This document shows, piece by piece, positions 51,464 through 60,770 of a DNA stretch of 64,000 nucleotides; position 1 is the first letter of the stretch, and each line of letters opens with the position of its first letter. The notes below the pieces were generated by a model. That model ran no database searches. It was not told where the DNA came from and saw only the letters and a list, made by a program, of their open reading frames with translations. The stretch lies in NCBI RefSeq assembly GCF_000002515.2, contig NC_006039.1, forward strand, positions 186,001-250,000, written 5' to 3'. The translations under genes and the position numbers were made by a program. The stretch comes from Kluyveromyces lactis (Eukaryota; Ascomycota; Saccharomycetes; Saccharomycetales; Saccharomycetaceae).

Positions 51464-51654
51464 ACTCGGCATTTGTAGTAGTTATATGATTGTTGCATGC
51501 CGTTCTTTTTTTTTCGATCTCATTTTACTCTATGGAATGCTTCTTCAAATTTAGGTATTTTTTATAGACATTGAAATTGATACGTAGAGAGAAACAACCA
51601 TAGATTCAGATATTTGACATACCAGCAAGCAGAAAGCAGCAGCTTTCATTGAGT

Positions 51655-52632
51655 ATGAATGTAAATAAGGGATCATCTGATCAAAATGATAGATCTGTAA
51701 TTACCAAATCTAAGGATAAGCTTCAGGTCAAAAAGACTGACTTCAACGCAGATAGCTATGACGATCACTTCGAGGAATCAGACTACCAGGACATTTCTTG
51801 CAGCGACGACAGTAGCGATAATGAAGAAGAAATAGAAGATTTCGTACGAAGAGGTCAAACCGAAACCGATGAAATCTTTGATGGAAATTCCTCAGAGATT
51901 TCAGAATCTGACAGCGCTGTTGCTGATGATTCAGTATCAGAAGAAGAAATAAATGGTAGTAACGTACAAATAGAAGCCTTCAACATGGAAGAAGAACTGA
52001 AAAATGGGACCGTAGACAAGGTAGGGAATGCTACGGGAAAAACTATAAATGATGATTTTGAAAATGAGGACCAATGGATCCAAGACTTTTCTTCGAAGGA
52101 GTCAATTAAAAGGGCAAGAGAAGCTCATGAAAATAGCCAAACTCTACAACGGAAGAAGAGGGCTAGGATGTTATACAGACTAGAAGAAGTTCTCGAACAA
52201 TTGTACTATTTTGTACCGAGAGGGAAGACAATTCAAGAAGCATTGATTTTGCTTCAACAACTACGGAAAAGTTTACCAAAAGAACATAAGGAACGTACAA
52301 AATACATTGCGAACGCAATACAGATCATTCTAACTTTAGTAAATGTGCTGGAACAGAAGGGTATAGACAATCCCATGCAATTGCAGAAAGAAGGAATAAG
52401 GGAGTTATATGATGAAGAAAATCTCATGGGATCAACAATTGACGACGTTGAAAGTAAAAACTGGGTCTTCAAATGGTTTGCAGACTTTGAAACGGCTCAT
52501 GAATCATTTTCAAACTACGAAATGCAAACCTGGAAGGAAAAATACTTCAACAGTAGTGTTGTGGTAAAGAGAAAATGTGACACTGATGAAACTGACCATT
52601 GGTATCATGTTGATTGTATTTACTTTATGTAA
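51655..52632 (+). CDS. LIN1: Lin1-type GYF-domain protein (CD2BP2/Snu40 family)
   Basis: Lin1 is the yeast relative of CD2BP2/U5-52K and is linked to the U5 snRNP factor Prp8 and to cohesin (Irr1). The frame is open to TTG at 51649; the first ATG is 51655, giving 325 residues (340 in S. cerevisiae). The first 150 residues are strongly acidic. A basic KRKKRARMLYRLEEVLEQLY segment follows (near 170-185). A C-terminal GYF-like domain spans about 265-325: NWVFKWFADF, SFSNYEMQTWKEKYFNSSVV and DHWYHVDCIYFM. The canonical Gly-Pro and Gly-Tyr-Phe positions read E-S and K-Y-F, so the domain is divergent. In S. cerevisiae LIN1 lies next to the SIP3 paralogue on chromosome VIII, which fits this block. 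Confidence 0.85.
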   Translation: MNVNKGSSDQNDRSVITKSKDKLQVKKTDFNADSYDDHFEESDYQDISCSDDSSDNEEEIEDFVRRGQTETDEIFDGNSSEISESDSAVADDSVSEEEINGSNVQIEAFNMEEELKNGTVDKVGNATGKTINDDFENEDQWIQDFSSKESIKRAREAHENSQTLQRKKRARMLYRLEEVLEQLYYFVPRGKTIQEALILLQQLRKSLPKEHKERTKYIANAIQIILTLVNVLEQKGIDNPMQLQKEGIRELYDEENLMGSTIDDVESKNWVFKWFADFETAHESFSNYEMQTWKEKYFNSSVVVKRKCDTDETDHWYHVDCIYFM

Positions 52633-52694
52633 TTAAGCGTACCAGATGACTAACGCCAAAAAAAATTGCCAGATCTGAGTACAACCGCTCTAGG

Positions 52695-53189
52695 TTACCA
52701 ATCCGTGGTTTGGTCTTGCATCATAGTTTCATTATTGCTCCCCGAATCGTCTTCCGTGTAACCATGAAGTTTTCCAGCTATCTCTCTTGACAAACTTTCT
52801 ATCTTTTCTAACGTTAATCTATCAGATGAAGAATCAATTGATGAAATGTTTTTGTGTAAACTCATTAGCACCAACCTAAATTTGTTCCGTATCTTGAATA
52901 TACTTTTCTCATATATGGCCACATTTTCCTGATTATTATCCATCTGGATTTCTTCAATAAGGTCTTTTATTACCTTCGCATTCTTCTGTAAAGCTGCGTC
53001 GTCGAATTTTTGTATCAGCACGTCACTTATCCCATATATGATTCCTAAAAGTTGAAACCTTTGAAACCCCACCTGCAACCCATACTGTTTACCTTCAAGT
53101 AGATTATGTTTAAGATTTTCATTCCTGCCTTCCTCGTACCCTTCTTGATAGAACTCTTGTTCCAAATTCAACAACTCATCAAAATCCAT
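52695..53189 (-). CDS. LTO1: Lto1, adaptor for Rli1 iron-sulphur cluster delivery
   Basis: Lto1 with Yae1 recruits the cytosolic iron-sulphur targeting complex (CIA) to the ABC protein Rli1, needed for ribosome recycling and biogenesis. The 164-residue product begins MDFDELLNLEQEFYQEGYEE, close to the S. cerevisiae start MDFDNLLNLEEQYYQEGF. The deca-GX3 motif, glycines every fourth residue, is visible in EGYEEGRNEN and EGKQYGLQVGFQRFQLLG. The chain ends in Thr-Asp-Trp; a C-terminal tryptophan after an acidic residue is the known CIA-docking tail of Lto1. It is convergent with LIN1. Confidence 0.95.
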   Translation of the reverse strand: MDFDELLNLEQEFYQEGYEEGRNENLKHNLLEGKQYGLQVGFQRFQLLGIIYGISDVLIQKFDDAALQKNAKVIKDLIEEIQMDNNQENVAIYEKSIFKIRNKFRLVLMSLHKNISSIDSSSDRLTLEKIESLSREIAGKLHGYTEDDSGSNNETMMQDQTTDW

Positions 53190-53207
53190 GTCTTGAATTT
53201 GTCAGGT

Positions 53208-53426
53208 CTATCTAATTGCAATGGAGCTCCGATATCCGTCTCGAATATGAACTTTATTGGAACCATTCAAAATTGTGGCAGACAACCCAAGACCTGACTT
53301 GCACGCTTCCTCAAAATGGGTCATGAACTTGTCGAAGTTTTCATTTTGTTCACCTGTCTTTCTTACTAATATGGGAAACAAAAAACCCTGAAACCAGTAC
53401 ACAAAGTGATGTATAAGAATGGACAT
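53208..53426 (-). CDS. possible small protein, 72 residues, unknown
   Basis: This frame has a true ATG at 53426 and stops 19 bp before the LTO1 start. The product begins with a hydrophobic, aromatic helix (MSILIHHFVYWFQGFLFPIL) that could be a membrane anchor, then a charged helix (GEQNENFDKFMTHFEEACK) and a short basic tail. It has a low-complexity-free, protein-like composition. I recognise no family, and no gene is annotated at this place in S. cerevisiae as far as I recall. It overlaps the likely LTO1 promoter, so it may be a chance frame or an upstream ORF on the LTO1 transcript. Confidence 0.3.
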   Translation of the reverse strand: MSILIHHFVYWFQGFLFPILVRKTGEQNENFDKFMTHFEEACKSGLGLSATILNGSNKVHIRDGYRSSIAIR

Positions 53427-53588
53427 TGGATAAACACACGACTACTATTACAACTGTAAATGTAAATGTAACGTGAGCTAAGTTCACCGCACTCCTAACA
53501 ATCCTCAACGTGAAAAATATTATTTCAAATAAAAGGCTTCAGTGATAAAATTATATAAACAGTTATGTGCATACCAAAAGCTAAACTA

Positions 53589-53813
53589 TTAATTTAACGT
53601 AGTGCCACTGATGACTTCCTTACCAGTTTTCTTGATCTTTTCAAGAACAGTATCATATGGCAAAGAAGTGTAAACATCAACGGTTTGTTTTTCCAACGAG
53701 ATTTCAGTTTTGGAAACTTCTGGTTCTAGCTTGCTCAAAGCTCTTTCAACAGCGCTTGAGCAACCACTGCAGGACATTTGAACGTTGAATTGGTAATGAT
53801 TAGTTGATGACAT
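53589..53813 (-). CDS. ATX1: Atx1, cytosolic copper chaperone
   Basis: Atx1 carries Cu(I) to the P-type ATPase Ccc2 in the Golgi for loading of Fet3. The 74-residue product (73 in S. cerevisiae) has the ferredoxin-like heavy-metal domain with the MSCSGC copper motif at residues 13-18. VERALSKLEPEVSKTEISLE and KKTGKEVISGTTLN are close to the S. cerevisiae sequence, including the conserved lysine near loop 5 (KKTGKEV). The start ATG is at 53813. Confidence 0.97.
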   Translation of the reverse strand: MSSTNHYQFNVQMSCSGCSSAVERALSKLEPEVSKTEISLEKQTVDVYTSLPYDTVLEKIKKTGKEVISGTTLN

Positions 53814-54211
53814 TGTATGTTAGAATTGATTGTGTCAGCTCTCACGTAGACTATACTCAATTTGTATAATGTGTGCTTGACAGTAGTCAACCGAAAAAAA
53901 AAGGAAATGTAGCTTGAATTGGACCCAGATGAGGATTAACCGATGGACGACTCTTGTTTTGACATTGTACCTTTATTTGAGTTGAGCATATTTATATAAT
54001 CGAAACTAGAACTGGAAAAAAAAAAAAACACACTGGTAAGCACTGGAAAGGATGGGAAGTGCAGAGAGGGAAAGCAAGCATGTTTCTTAGTCAGAATGAT
54101 GTTGAAAGGTATCATAATGCAGTTTTTGGCGGCTTTGGCTTTATGAATGCTAAGTTATGTCATTATCTTATATAGAGGATATATAGGTAATTGTAAACCG
54201 GTAGATATGAC
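53814..54211. other. intergenic region, ATX1 promoter / DSL1 3' end
   Basis: This 398-bp gap has no gene. It contains two A tracts on the plus strand (near 53893 and 54014) and AT-rich sequence past the DSL1 stop. Confidence 0.5.
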
Positions 54212-56272
54212 TCAATCGGTAGCTTCTTCTCTTACCCTTCTGATTTCATCGATGCAGTCTCTTCTTGTTGGAGTGTCAGCGAAGAGAAGGATGATCCATT
54301 GAACGATCTCATCAGTTTCGAATAAAAAGAACTCTCCCTCGTAGAACATCTCTAATATATCCTTGAGGTGCGCGGTAAGGATCTTGCTTAGTATTCCCAA
54401 TTTTTCGCGAGAATGGCGGTATGTTTCGATGAGGTTGAGTCTTGGGATCTCTAGGCCAGAAAGTAGGAGCATGATAAATTCTGATAAATTTTCGGAGCTC
54501 TTCTCTGAGATCACTCTCCAATGCAAGATATTGTCTATTACCAAATCATGTACGATATATCTTATCAAAGCGACAAGTATTGTATTGTCTTCTAACTTGT
54601 AAAGCGTGGGTAATGCAGTTTTTTTAAGGTATGGAAGTAATGAAGATATGGTAATGTCCCAGTCTGGGGTTCTCTCATTGTCCTTAAGCTCCTGTAATTG
54701 GTCATTTACCAATTTGTAGATGGTCTTCTTGATCAAATTGAGATTGAGGTCCAAACGTCTGGAGTTTAATTCCATCAATTGCAGTAACTTTGGATTCTCG
54801 GTATATAGGTATCTGACATCCTTGTATAACTGGGTCCAATCATTGACTTTTTCCGAGACCATAGCGAAAAAGGCCGTTTGTAGCAGGTTGAACTTATAAA
54901 GGTATATTGATTCCACTTTCGAACGCCCTATGGTATCGCAACCTTGTTCAAATTCAGTAAATACTTTCGCTGCAGATTGGACGAATACAGATACCTGTAT
55001 AGGAACATTGTCTACATCTATGTCTAGCTCTTCATCCCAGCCATCATGCTCATCACTATCTTGATTTTCATTCCATCCCCAGCTTTCGGTGTCTTTGCCG
55101 TTTTCTGTTTTCTTTTCGGACAGCTCAAGATCCTGTTTCTCACCTTTCTCATATTTGCCACCATCTGTCTTGAACTGCACTGAAACTAATTCATGATACT
55201 CTTCTTCAGGGATAGAACGAATTTGAATTACTCTCTGTTGCATCATGGACTCGAACTTAAGGGTAGTATAAATATTCTCGTCCTTAAGAATTCTGTTAAG
55301 CTCAAATCCATCGTATGCCCATTCAGTTTCTTCTGAAATCTTAGTCAACGAGTCATGAATGCTGGATATAATCTCTGTTGTTTGCTCTTTATCGTTTGAT
55401 AGTAATTCCGGGTTTGCACGAATGATTTTGAGTAACTCAGTCAACAGAACGTTCCCAAAGTGAATCATAACGCTTTCTTTTGCGTGCTTACTAAGATCGT
55501 TTTCAATGAAAGTTGTCAAAGTTTGGTAGCTTTTAATTTGATCTAACGAATTATATTCTGAGGTAGCAAGTGTTAATTTCCCCGGTTCTGCCCTTACCAT
55601 GATACATTTCTCATCAAAGACAAATTCCTTAAAGAACTTTATAAGAGGGTTCAACTTAACAGTGTCGTCTAAAATCTCTTGAAGAAGGACAATCTCTTTA
55701 TCCTTGTATGTTTCTAAATTGGTACTTGCAATGAACCAATGCGTTTGATCAATCATATTGTGATCAAAGAAATTGTTTTCAAATAACTCTACCATCTCAT
55801 CAAAGTTAAACTCAACCGAATCTAATTCAATCGTCTTTTTGAACATCATTTCATTTCCAGATATGGTGTAAAACATATTGGATACTTCCTTGAACCTCTC
55901 TAATACGTTCAAATGAAGGCAGTCGATGTAAGTTGCAACAGATTGCTGGAACCTAAAACTCTCACCAGAAATGTTGACATCTTTAAACTTCTTATGGATA
56001 TTTTGTAATGAATAATAGCAGTTTTCTAGTTCGTTGAGTTCGTAGTTTGTGTTAAACTCTTTGAGTAAATCAGAGAGTATTTTATACTGATTGTATTTTG
56101 CTAAATCTTTGGTAAGATCCGAATCCTCTCTCAGTACTTCTTCGAGTAATTTTGAATTTGGTTTGGGATGAACTGAATCCGAACTCTTGAATTGAGGATC
56201 CGCCTCAATTGCTTGAGAAAGAGCTGACGTGTCACTCAATAAATCATTCAACAGCTTCTCCAGAGTGGCCAT
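54212..56272 (-). CDS. DSL1: Dsl1, ER tethering complex subunit for COPI vesicles
   Basis: Dsl1 joins Tip20 and Sec39 in the complex that captures Golgi-derived COPI vesicles at the ER and binds ER SNAREs. The frame extends to a TTG at 56338, but the first ATG is at 56272, giving 686 residues (754 in S. cerevisiae). The N-terminal half is helical, as in the Tip20-binding part. The diagnostic feature is an acidic loop at about residues 394-418 with spaced tryptophans (ESWGWNENQDSDEHDGWDEE). This is the lasso whose Trp motifs bind the delta- and alpha-COP subunits. The C-terminal helices include LLLLSGLEIPRLNLIETYRH-like segments. It lies between ATX1 and SIP3, the S. cerevisiae order. Confidence 0.94.
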   Translation of the reverse strand: MATLEKLLNDLLSDTSALSQAIEADPQFKSSDSVHPKPNSKLLEEVLREDSDLTKDLAKYNQYKILSDLLKEFNTNYELNELENCYYSLQNIHKKFKDVNISGESFRFQQSVATYIDCLHLNVLERFKEVSNMFYTISGNEMMFKKTIELDSVEFNFDEMVELFENNFFDHNMIDQTHWFIASTNLETYKDKEIVLLQEILDDTVKLNPLIKFFKEFVFDEKCIMVRAEPGKLTLATSEYNSLDQIKSYQTLTTFIENDLSKHAKESVMIHFGNVLLTELLKIIRANPELLSNDKEQTTEIISSIHDSLTKISEETEWAYDGFELNRILKDENIYTTLKFESMMQQRVIQIRSIPEEEYHELVSVQFKTDGGKYEKGEKQDLELSEKKTENGKDTESWGWNENQDSDEHDGWDEELDIDVDNVPIQVSVFVQSAAKVFTEFEQGCDTIGRSKVESIYLYKFNLLQTAFFAMVSEKVNDWTQLYKDVRYLYTENPKLLQLMELNSRRLDLNLNLIKKTIYKLVNDQLQELKDNERTPDWDITISSLLPYLKKTALPTLYKLEDNTILVALIRYIVHDLVIDNILHWRVISEKSSENLSEFIMLLLSGLEIPRLNLIETYRHSREKLGILSKILTAHLKDILEMFYEGEFFLFETDEIVQWIILLFADTPTRRDCIDEIRRVREEATD

Positions 56273-56947
56273 TGTCGAGGTTATGGAGAAAACGATTGAC
56301 TGTTTGTCCTTTGGGTCCCGTTTCTTTCGATCATTCAAGCCGTATTTGTTACTTGCTTTGAATTAATTATTACCTATGAAAAAATACCAGACTTAAGTTT
56401 ATACTGATTCGCAGGTGAAATGAGGCAAGATGATAAATAAAGAATATACAGTTACATGGGTACAATTTTGATCAGATATTTTGATGAATGTTGGATAGGA
56501 AATGCTTTCGATCACGGATAATCTGAGTGAGCTGAGTAAGGTTATCATCACGTAAATTGTTTGAATATAAAATGAATTCAAGAATGTTTTTTTTTGAAAT
56601 TTTTGAATTGGCAAATTACACTGCAAAAACTCTGATACTCTTATCAGGGAAGATTCAGTGGCATCGCCAAACTTTGATACATTAGCGATATTATCGGTGT
56701 AGTTTGATCAAAGGTCTGCCCTTATGGCTTGTCATATTCTACCCAAGTTTATACATCGTTTGAACTTAAGTGTTACTTAATAGATGTTAGTTGATGTTGT
56801 CTGATAATTTTTAAATGGAATTTAGTACTTTTATGCAAGAAATTAAATCTGTTACCCGCATCCTAATATTCTCATATTTACAAGTTAGGGCAGACAAATC
56901 ATCAGCACTATGTGAAACAAAATAGGTTTCCGCTGTTGATCATATTC
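56273..56947. other. intergenic region, DSL1 promoter / SIP3 3' end
   Basis: No gene is supported here. The frame at 56399-56626 (minus) is short and unrecognised. A Reb1 site lies at 56852-56858 near the SIP3 end. Confidence 0.5.
56852..56858 (+). promoter_or_regulatory. Reb1-type site between SIP3 and DSL1
   Basis: TTACCCG lies 90 bp past the SIP3 stop and 580 bp before the DSL1 ATG. The distance to SIP3 suits a roadblock on read-through transcription. Confidence 0.45.
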
Positions 56948-59900
56948 CTATAATAGTGAATTAAAAGATCTAAGTTGTTCTTTACAGCTATTACAATATT
57001 CTCTGAGTTTTGTGTTGTTTTCCATGACATCTTTGTAGGAATTCTGTACGATTGAACAACGTTCGACTTCCTTCAAAAGGAAACTCTTGAAATCTGTTCC
57101 AATAAGTTCTCTCTCAACGTTATTCAACAAGGAAAGTTCAATTAGGATTTCGTTTCTTCTTAATGCCATATCGTTTCGAATATCGTGGTATGAACCCTTA
57201 GAATATGGGCTATCGGCAAGGAAATGTTCGATGACTTCGTTTTTGGACGTTAGCTCTTTTGTCAATATTGTAAGATCATCTAGCGAAATTGATCTTTCCA
57301 TGTCTACTGATTTCAAGTCCACAATGGAATCTGCAAACTTTTCAGCTTTCTTATAAGCCCAGTAATCAAATGTGGCACGTTGCATTAAATATAGGTTCGT
57401 CAAAATCGATAATAAAAACAAACCAAGGACAAGTCTGTTTAGCATCATTAAGTTTGTCATTAACCCATAAATCATACCAAAAAAAAATCTGATTCCGTTT
57501 ATACATAGTTTGGACCAGAATAAGAATATCCACTTGATGGCTAGTTTGAAAATCAACATTTTTGTATACACAACCTGGTTAGATATGGAGTTGATCATAT
57601 ATTCGGCATCTGCAGGAGTCGCTTGGTTAGCAACACCAATTTGTCCACCCAATCTTATTGCCTTGACAATCTTTGAGCTGTTTCCAAGCTTGCTAACATA
57701 TGTCGATAGAACATGTTTCAAAATTCGCGATTCATTCCCCAAAATCGATAAAACAGTTGCCTTGATGAATTTATCGATATAGTTTAATGATGATACAGGT
57801 TTTAATGAGTTTGAATTCACAAAAATAACGTTGTAATAAGTGTATAATGAACAAGATGAACCCGGGGTTTTCCTAATTTTGGTGTTATAGTCATTTTTAG
57901 GGTTATCGATTATCACATACTTCGTCTCAATGCAAAATAATTTAGTTAAAGGAAGAGAAAAGAAGCCTGTCTTTTGATCAATCTCATAATAAAAATTCTC
58001 AGACGTTTTTGTTAGAGTCTGTAAAATATCCATGTAACTGAAATCGGTGTTCGTCGACCGATGAACTTTATTATCAGAAATAAGTGCTCTGGCTAGTCTT
58101 AGACGAAATCTCATCTTCCGTACGAGCTCTTTAGTCTCTGGATTGATGAACCACGCACCTACAGCATCATGTTTGGTCTTCGATCTAGATAAAAACGTAC
58201 ATTCGTGGAAAACTGTTGATTTGTCACCAAACATTAAGTGAGCTAAGGCTCTGCTTGGAACGTGGAAATCCATTCTGAATATTGAATCATGCTCTAACTG
58301 GAATTTTTGCTGTCGCTGTCTCATGTTCATCTTGTCTATGTTCAAGCTTCGTACTAATGACATTTCAGGAATTAATGTCTTAGGATTGCTACTCTCTTTT
58401 CTAGCGAAAGTTGATTCGATATTGTCAAGCTTAATTATAAGTTGATCAATTCTCAGGTCGCTCTTCTGCAATGTAGTCTCCAATGCTCCCAATATTTTTT
58501 CGCTTAAGCAATATGGATCACAGTAGAAGGCCTCGACTACTATTTTCGATTTATTCTTCAAGTCAATTTCCAATTTTCCACTGTCCATCTCAAGTTCATT
58601 GGACACTACAGAGACTCCCACAATACTTTTGAAGGAATATTCATTTAAATACACGAATCCCATGAAATTAGTGTAGAAGTATAACATATTCGAAGTGGCA
58701 AACATCGTCGAGGGATACCGGCTCACTGAAGAAAAGGAGCATATGCAGGGTTCTTTAAATAGGAGAAGCTCACTGTCGCAAATTTCGATGTTGAGAAAGC
58801 CTGTAAAAAGAGTTCTGAAAAGTAAATCATCCGATTTAAGTTTCTCAGGATAGTATGCTGGGTAAGATATTGGGTTCCATGCATTATTATCGATCGGAAA
58901 TTTGTCGTCTCTTGGATCAGTTAACCTGAAGGAATGACTTGTGGCAGTACAACCCCATATATTTGCTGGTATAGCACCCGAAAGACCTTGATCTTCGGTG
59001 AAAGCATTGGAAATAACGGCTAGTTTTGTAGCTTGAGTCATTACGGGGAATCGGAACGTGGGATTTTTGAAAACCCCAAAATCATTGGCAATATTAGGGT
59101 TAGCCTGAATAATATTGAGCAGTGAATGTGTCTGGTGTTCAGTAACTGATGTAGTCTGGAAATCAATCTCTGTAATAGATGAACAAGCAAACTCGATGAA
59201 CAAGGGAGAAACACGGGAAAGGAGCATCGAATACTCAGGAGATTTGTTATCGAGCTTGTATGCCTCTTTTTTTGCGTAACTAAACAGCGTCAGCCATGAA
59301 CTGAGTTCCTCAAGTGTTTCTGCCTGAAGAGTGAGGATTATGTCTTGCGATTCTGCAGTCTCATCCTTATTTATGATCCTCAAGTCAAAACAATATCTCC
59401 GGTCTTCGTGTGGATTGTAGTTGCAGGAAATTAATAAAACTCCGAATTTATCGCTTTCTTCAACAAATGTTTTTGAAGGTGATAGCATTAGCATACCAAA
59501 CATTCCCCTTTCTAAAAAACACCATCGCTTTAGCCAGGTGAATCTTCCGCTTGCTTTTATTTTGGTTTTCACGTATAACCAACCAGACTTCTTATTTTCT
59601 GAAGGTTTCGTGTTCTTGATAAGTGCTGCGCTGTTGATATTTGTGATATCATATGTTCTTAAATCTTTTGATGGTTCAAAAGATGTTTCGCAATACTCGC
59701 ATATCTGACTTTTTAGCTTTTGAAGATGTTCTGTGGAATTATCCAAGCAAATTGAAAGAGCTTGAGTCCATTTCCTGTAACGACTGAATTCTAATTCAAG
59801 CTCGTCTGATATATTGATACTGTACTTTGCATTTTTATTTTGAGCAGTTGAAGGAATTGTTGATGCTATCATCTTTGAGATCAATTCATCAAGTTTTATC

Positions 59901-60508
59901 TGGATAGTTCCTATACTCCATAATAAGTCAAAAGAAGCGTCCCGATATAGTTTTCTAATATCAAAGAGTTCTATCGCCTTCTCTCGGATGGATTCCGTAT
60001 TCATCAAAGCTGATATCTTTAGTTCATGGTAGTTTTTATTTAACATGTCATATCTTCCTTGGTAATAATCAAAATTCTCCCTTACTTCCTTATAAGGCTT
60101 GACTACTTTCACCAAGATATCAAGATATGTTGAAAGGTATGTTTCAGGATTACCGTACATCAATGACGATATGCTAGATGCAAATGTTTTCAAGGCTAAT
60201 TGAAACTCATTTACCATTGCTGGTGTATATGCTTGATTCTCAACTAAACCGTTATTCAAATACGGAAGAGGTGGGAGCAGTCTATCAATCATAGAGTCTT
60301 CATCTTTATTGAGTTCTGCGAGCCCTGATAAAGCCTGGTTCTTAGATAAATTCGTATTCTCTTGAATCCAGTTTTCCAAGGCAAGTACTTGCATATGGAA
60401 ATGGTTGGCACTAGTTCTAAAGGATGGAGTATCTATTGAGGCTTCTTTGTAAGCCAAAGCTGTAAGCCTTGTCAGTTTGTCATTTCTTCTAGTTTCATAT
60501 GCAGTCAT
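56948..60508 (-). CDS. SIP3: Sip3/Lam3-type sterol transfer protein at ER contact sites
   Basis: This protein belongs to the LAM (lipid transfer at membrane contact) family, whose members are held in the cortical ER. The 1186-residue product (1229 in S. cerevisiae) has an N-terminal BAR-like helical region (about 1-270) and a PH domain (about 305-415: KSGWLYVKTKIKASGRFTWL, RWCFLERGMFGML). A GRAM-like region is near 600-660 and a VASt domain at about 744-890 (HVPSRALAHLMFGDKSTVFH, FLSRSKTKHDAVGAWFINPE). A hydrophobic pair of segments lies at about 983-1040 and a coiled tail follows. S. cerevisiae has two paralogues, SIP3 and YSP1 (LAM1); this single gene stands for both, between DSL1 and a break in synteny. 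Confidence 0.93.
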   Translation of the reverse strand: MTAYETRRNDKLTRLTALAYKEASIDTPSFRTSANHFHMQVLALENWIQENTNLSKNQALSGLAELNKDEDSMIDRLLPPLPYLNNGLVENQAYTPAMVNEFQLALKTFASSISSLMYGNPETYLSTYLDILVKVVKPYKEVRENFDYYQGRYDMLNKNYHELKISALMNTESIREKAIELFDIRKLYRDASFDLLWSIGTIQIKLDELISKMIASTIPSTAQNKNAKYSINISDELELEFSRYRKWTQALSICLDNSTEHLQKLKSQICEYCETSFEPSKDLRTYDITNINSAALIKNTKPSENKKSGWLYVKTKIKASGRFTWLKRWCFLERGMFGMLMLSPSKTFVEESDKFGVLLISCNYNPHEDRRYCFDLRIINKDETAESQDIILTLQAETLEELSSWLTLFSYAKKEAYKLDNKSPEYSMLLSRVSPLFIEFACSSITEIDFQTTSVTEHQTHSLLNIIQANPNIANDFGVFKNPTFRFPVMTQATKLAVISNAFTEDQGLSGAIPANIWGCTATSHSFRLTDPRDDKFPIDNNAWNPISYPAYYPEKLKSDDLLFRTLFTGFLNIEICDSELLLFKEPCICSFSSVSRYPSTMFATSNMLYFYTNFMGFVYLNEYSFKSIVGVSVVSNELEMDSGKLEIDLKNKSKIVVEAFYCDPYCLSEKILGALETTLQKSDLRIDQLIIKLDNIESTFARKESSNPKTLIPEMSLVRSLNIDKMNMRQRQQKFQLEHDSIFRMDFHVPSRALAHLMFGDKSTVFHECTFLSRSKTKHDAVGAWFINPETKELVRKMRFRLRLARALISDNKVHRSTNTDFSYMDILQTLTKTSENFYYEIDQKTGFFSLPLTKLFCIETKYVIIDNPKNDYNTKIRKTPGSSCSLYTYYNVIFVNSNSLKPVSSLNYIDKFIKATVLSILGNESRILKHVLSTYVSKLGNSSKIVKAIRLGGQIGVANQATPADAEYMINSISNQVVYTKMLIFKLAIKWIFLFWSKLCINGIRFFFGMIYGLMTNLMMLNRLVLGLFLLSILTNLYLMQRATFDYWAYKKAEKFADSIVDLKSVDMERSISLDDLTILTKELTSKNEVIEHFLADSPYSKGSYHDIRNDMALRRNEILIELSLLNNVERELIGTDFKSFLLKEVERCSIVQNSYKDVMENNTKLREYCNSCKEQLRSFNSLL

Positions 60509-60770
60509 AACTTTCGCAATAGGTTAGGGATGCCGCCTCGTTGTCCTGGTTTGTTTTGCTCTTAATCGTCAATCCATCAAATCTTACGCTTATATACTTT
60601 AAATATCTCTTTAAATATAATCTTTTTACAGAAACAAGTGACTTTGCTAACATAAAAGATCCAAAAAAAAACATACATACGAAACTCTGTTCACATTAAT
60701 TCATTAGGTTTATTTAAGCAGTATGCTTGATTCGGTTCAGGTTGATGCTAATTAGACATTTTGTATGTAG

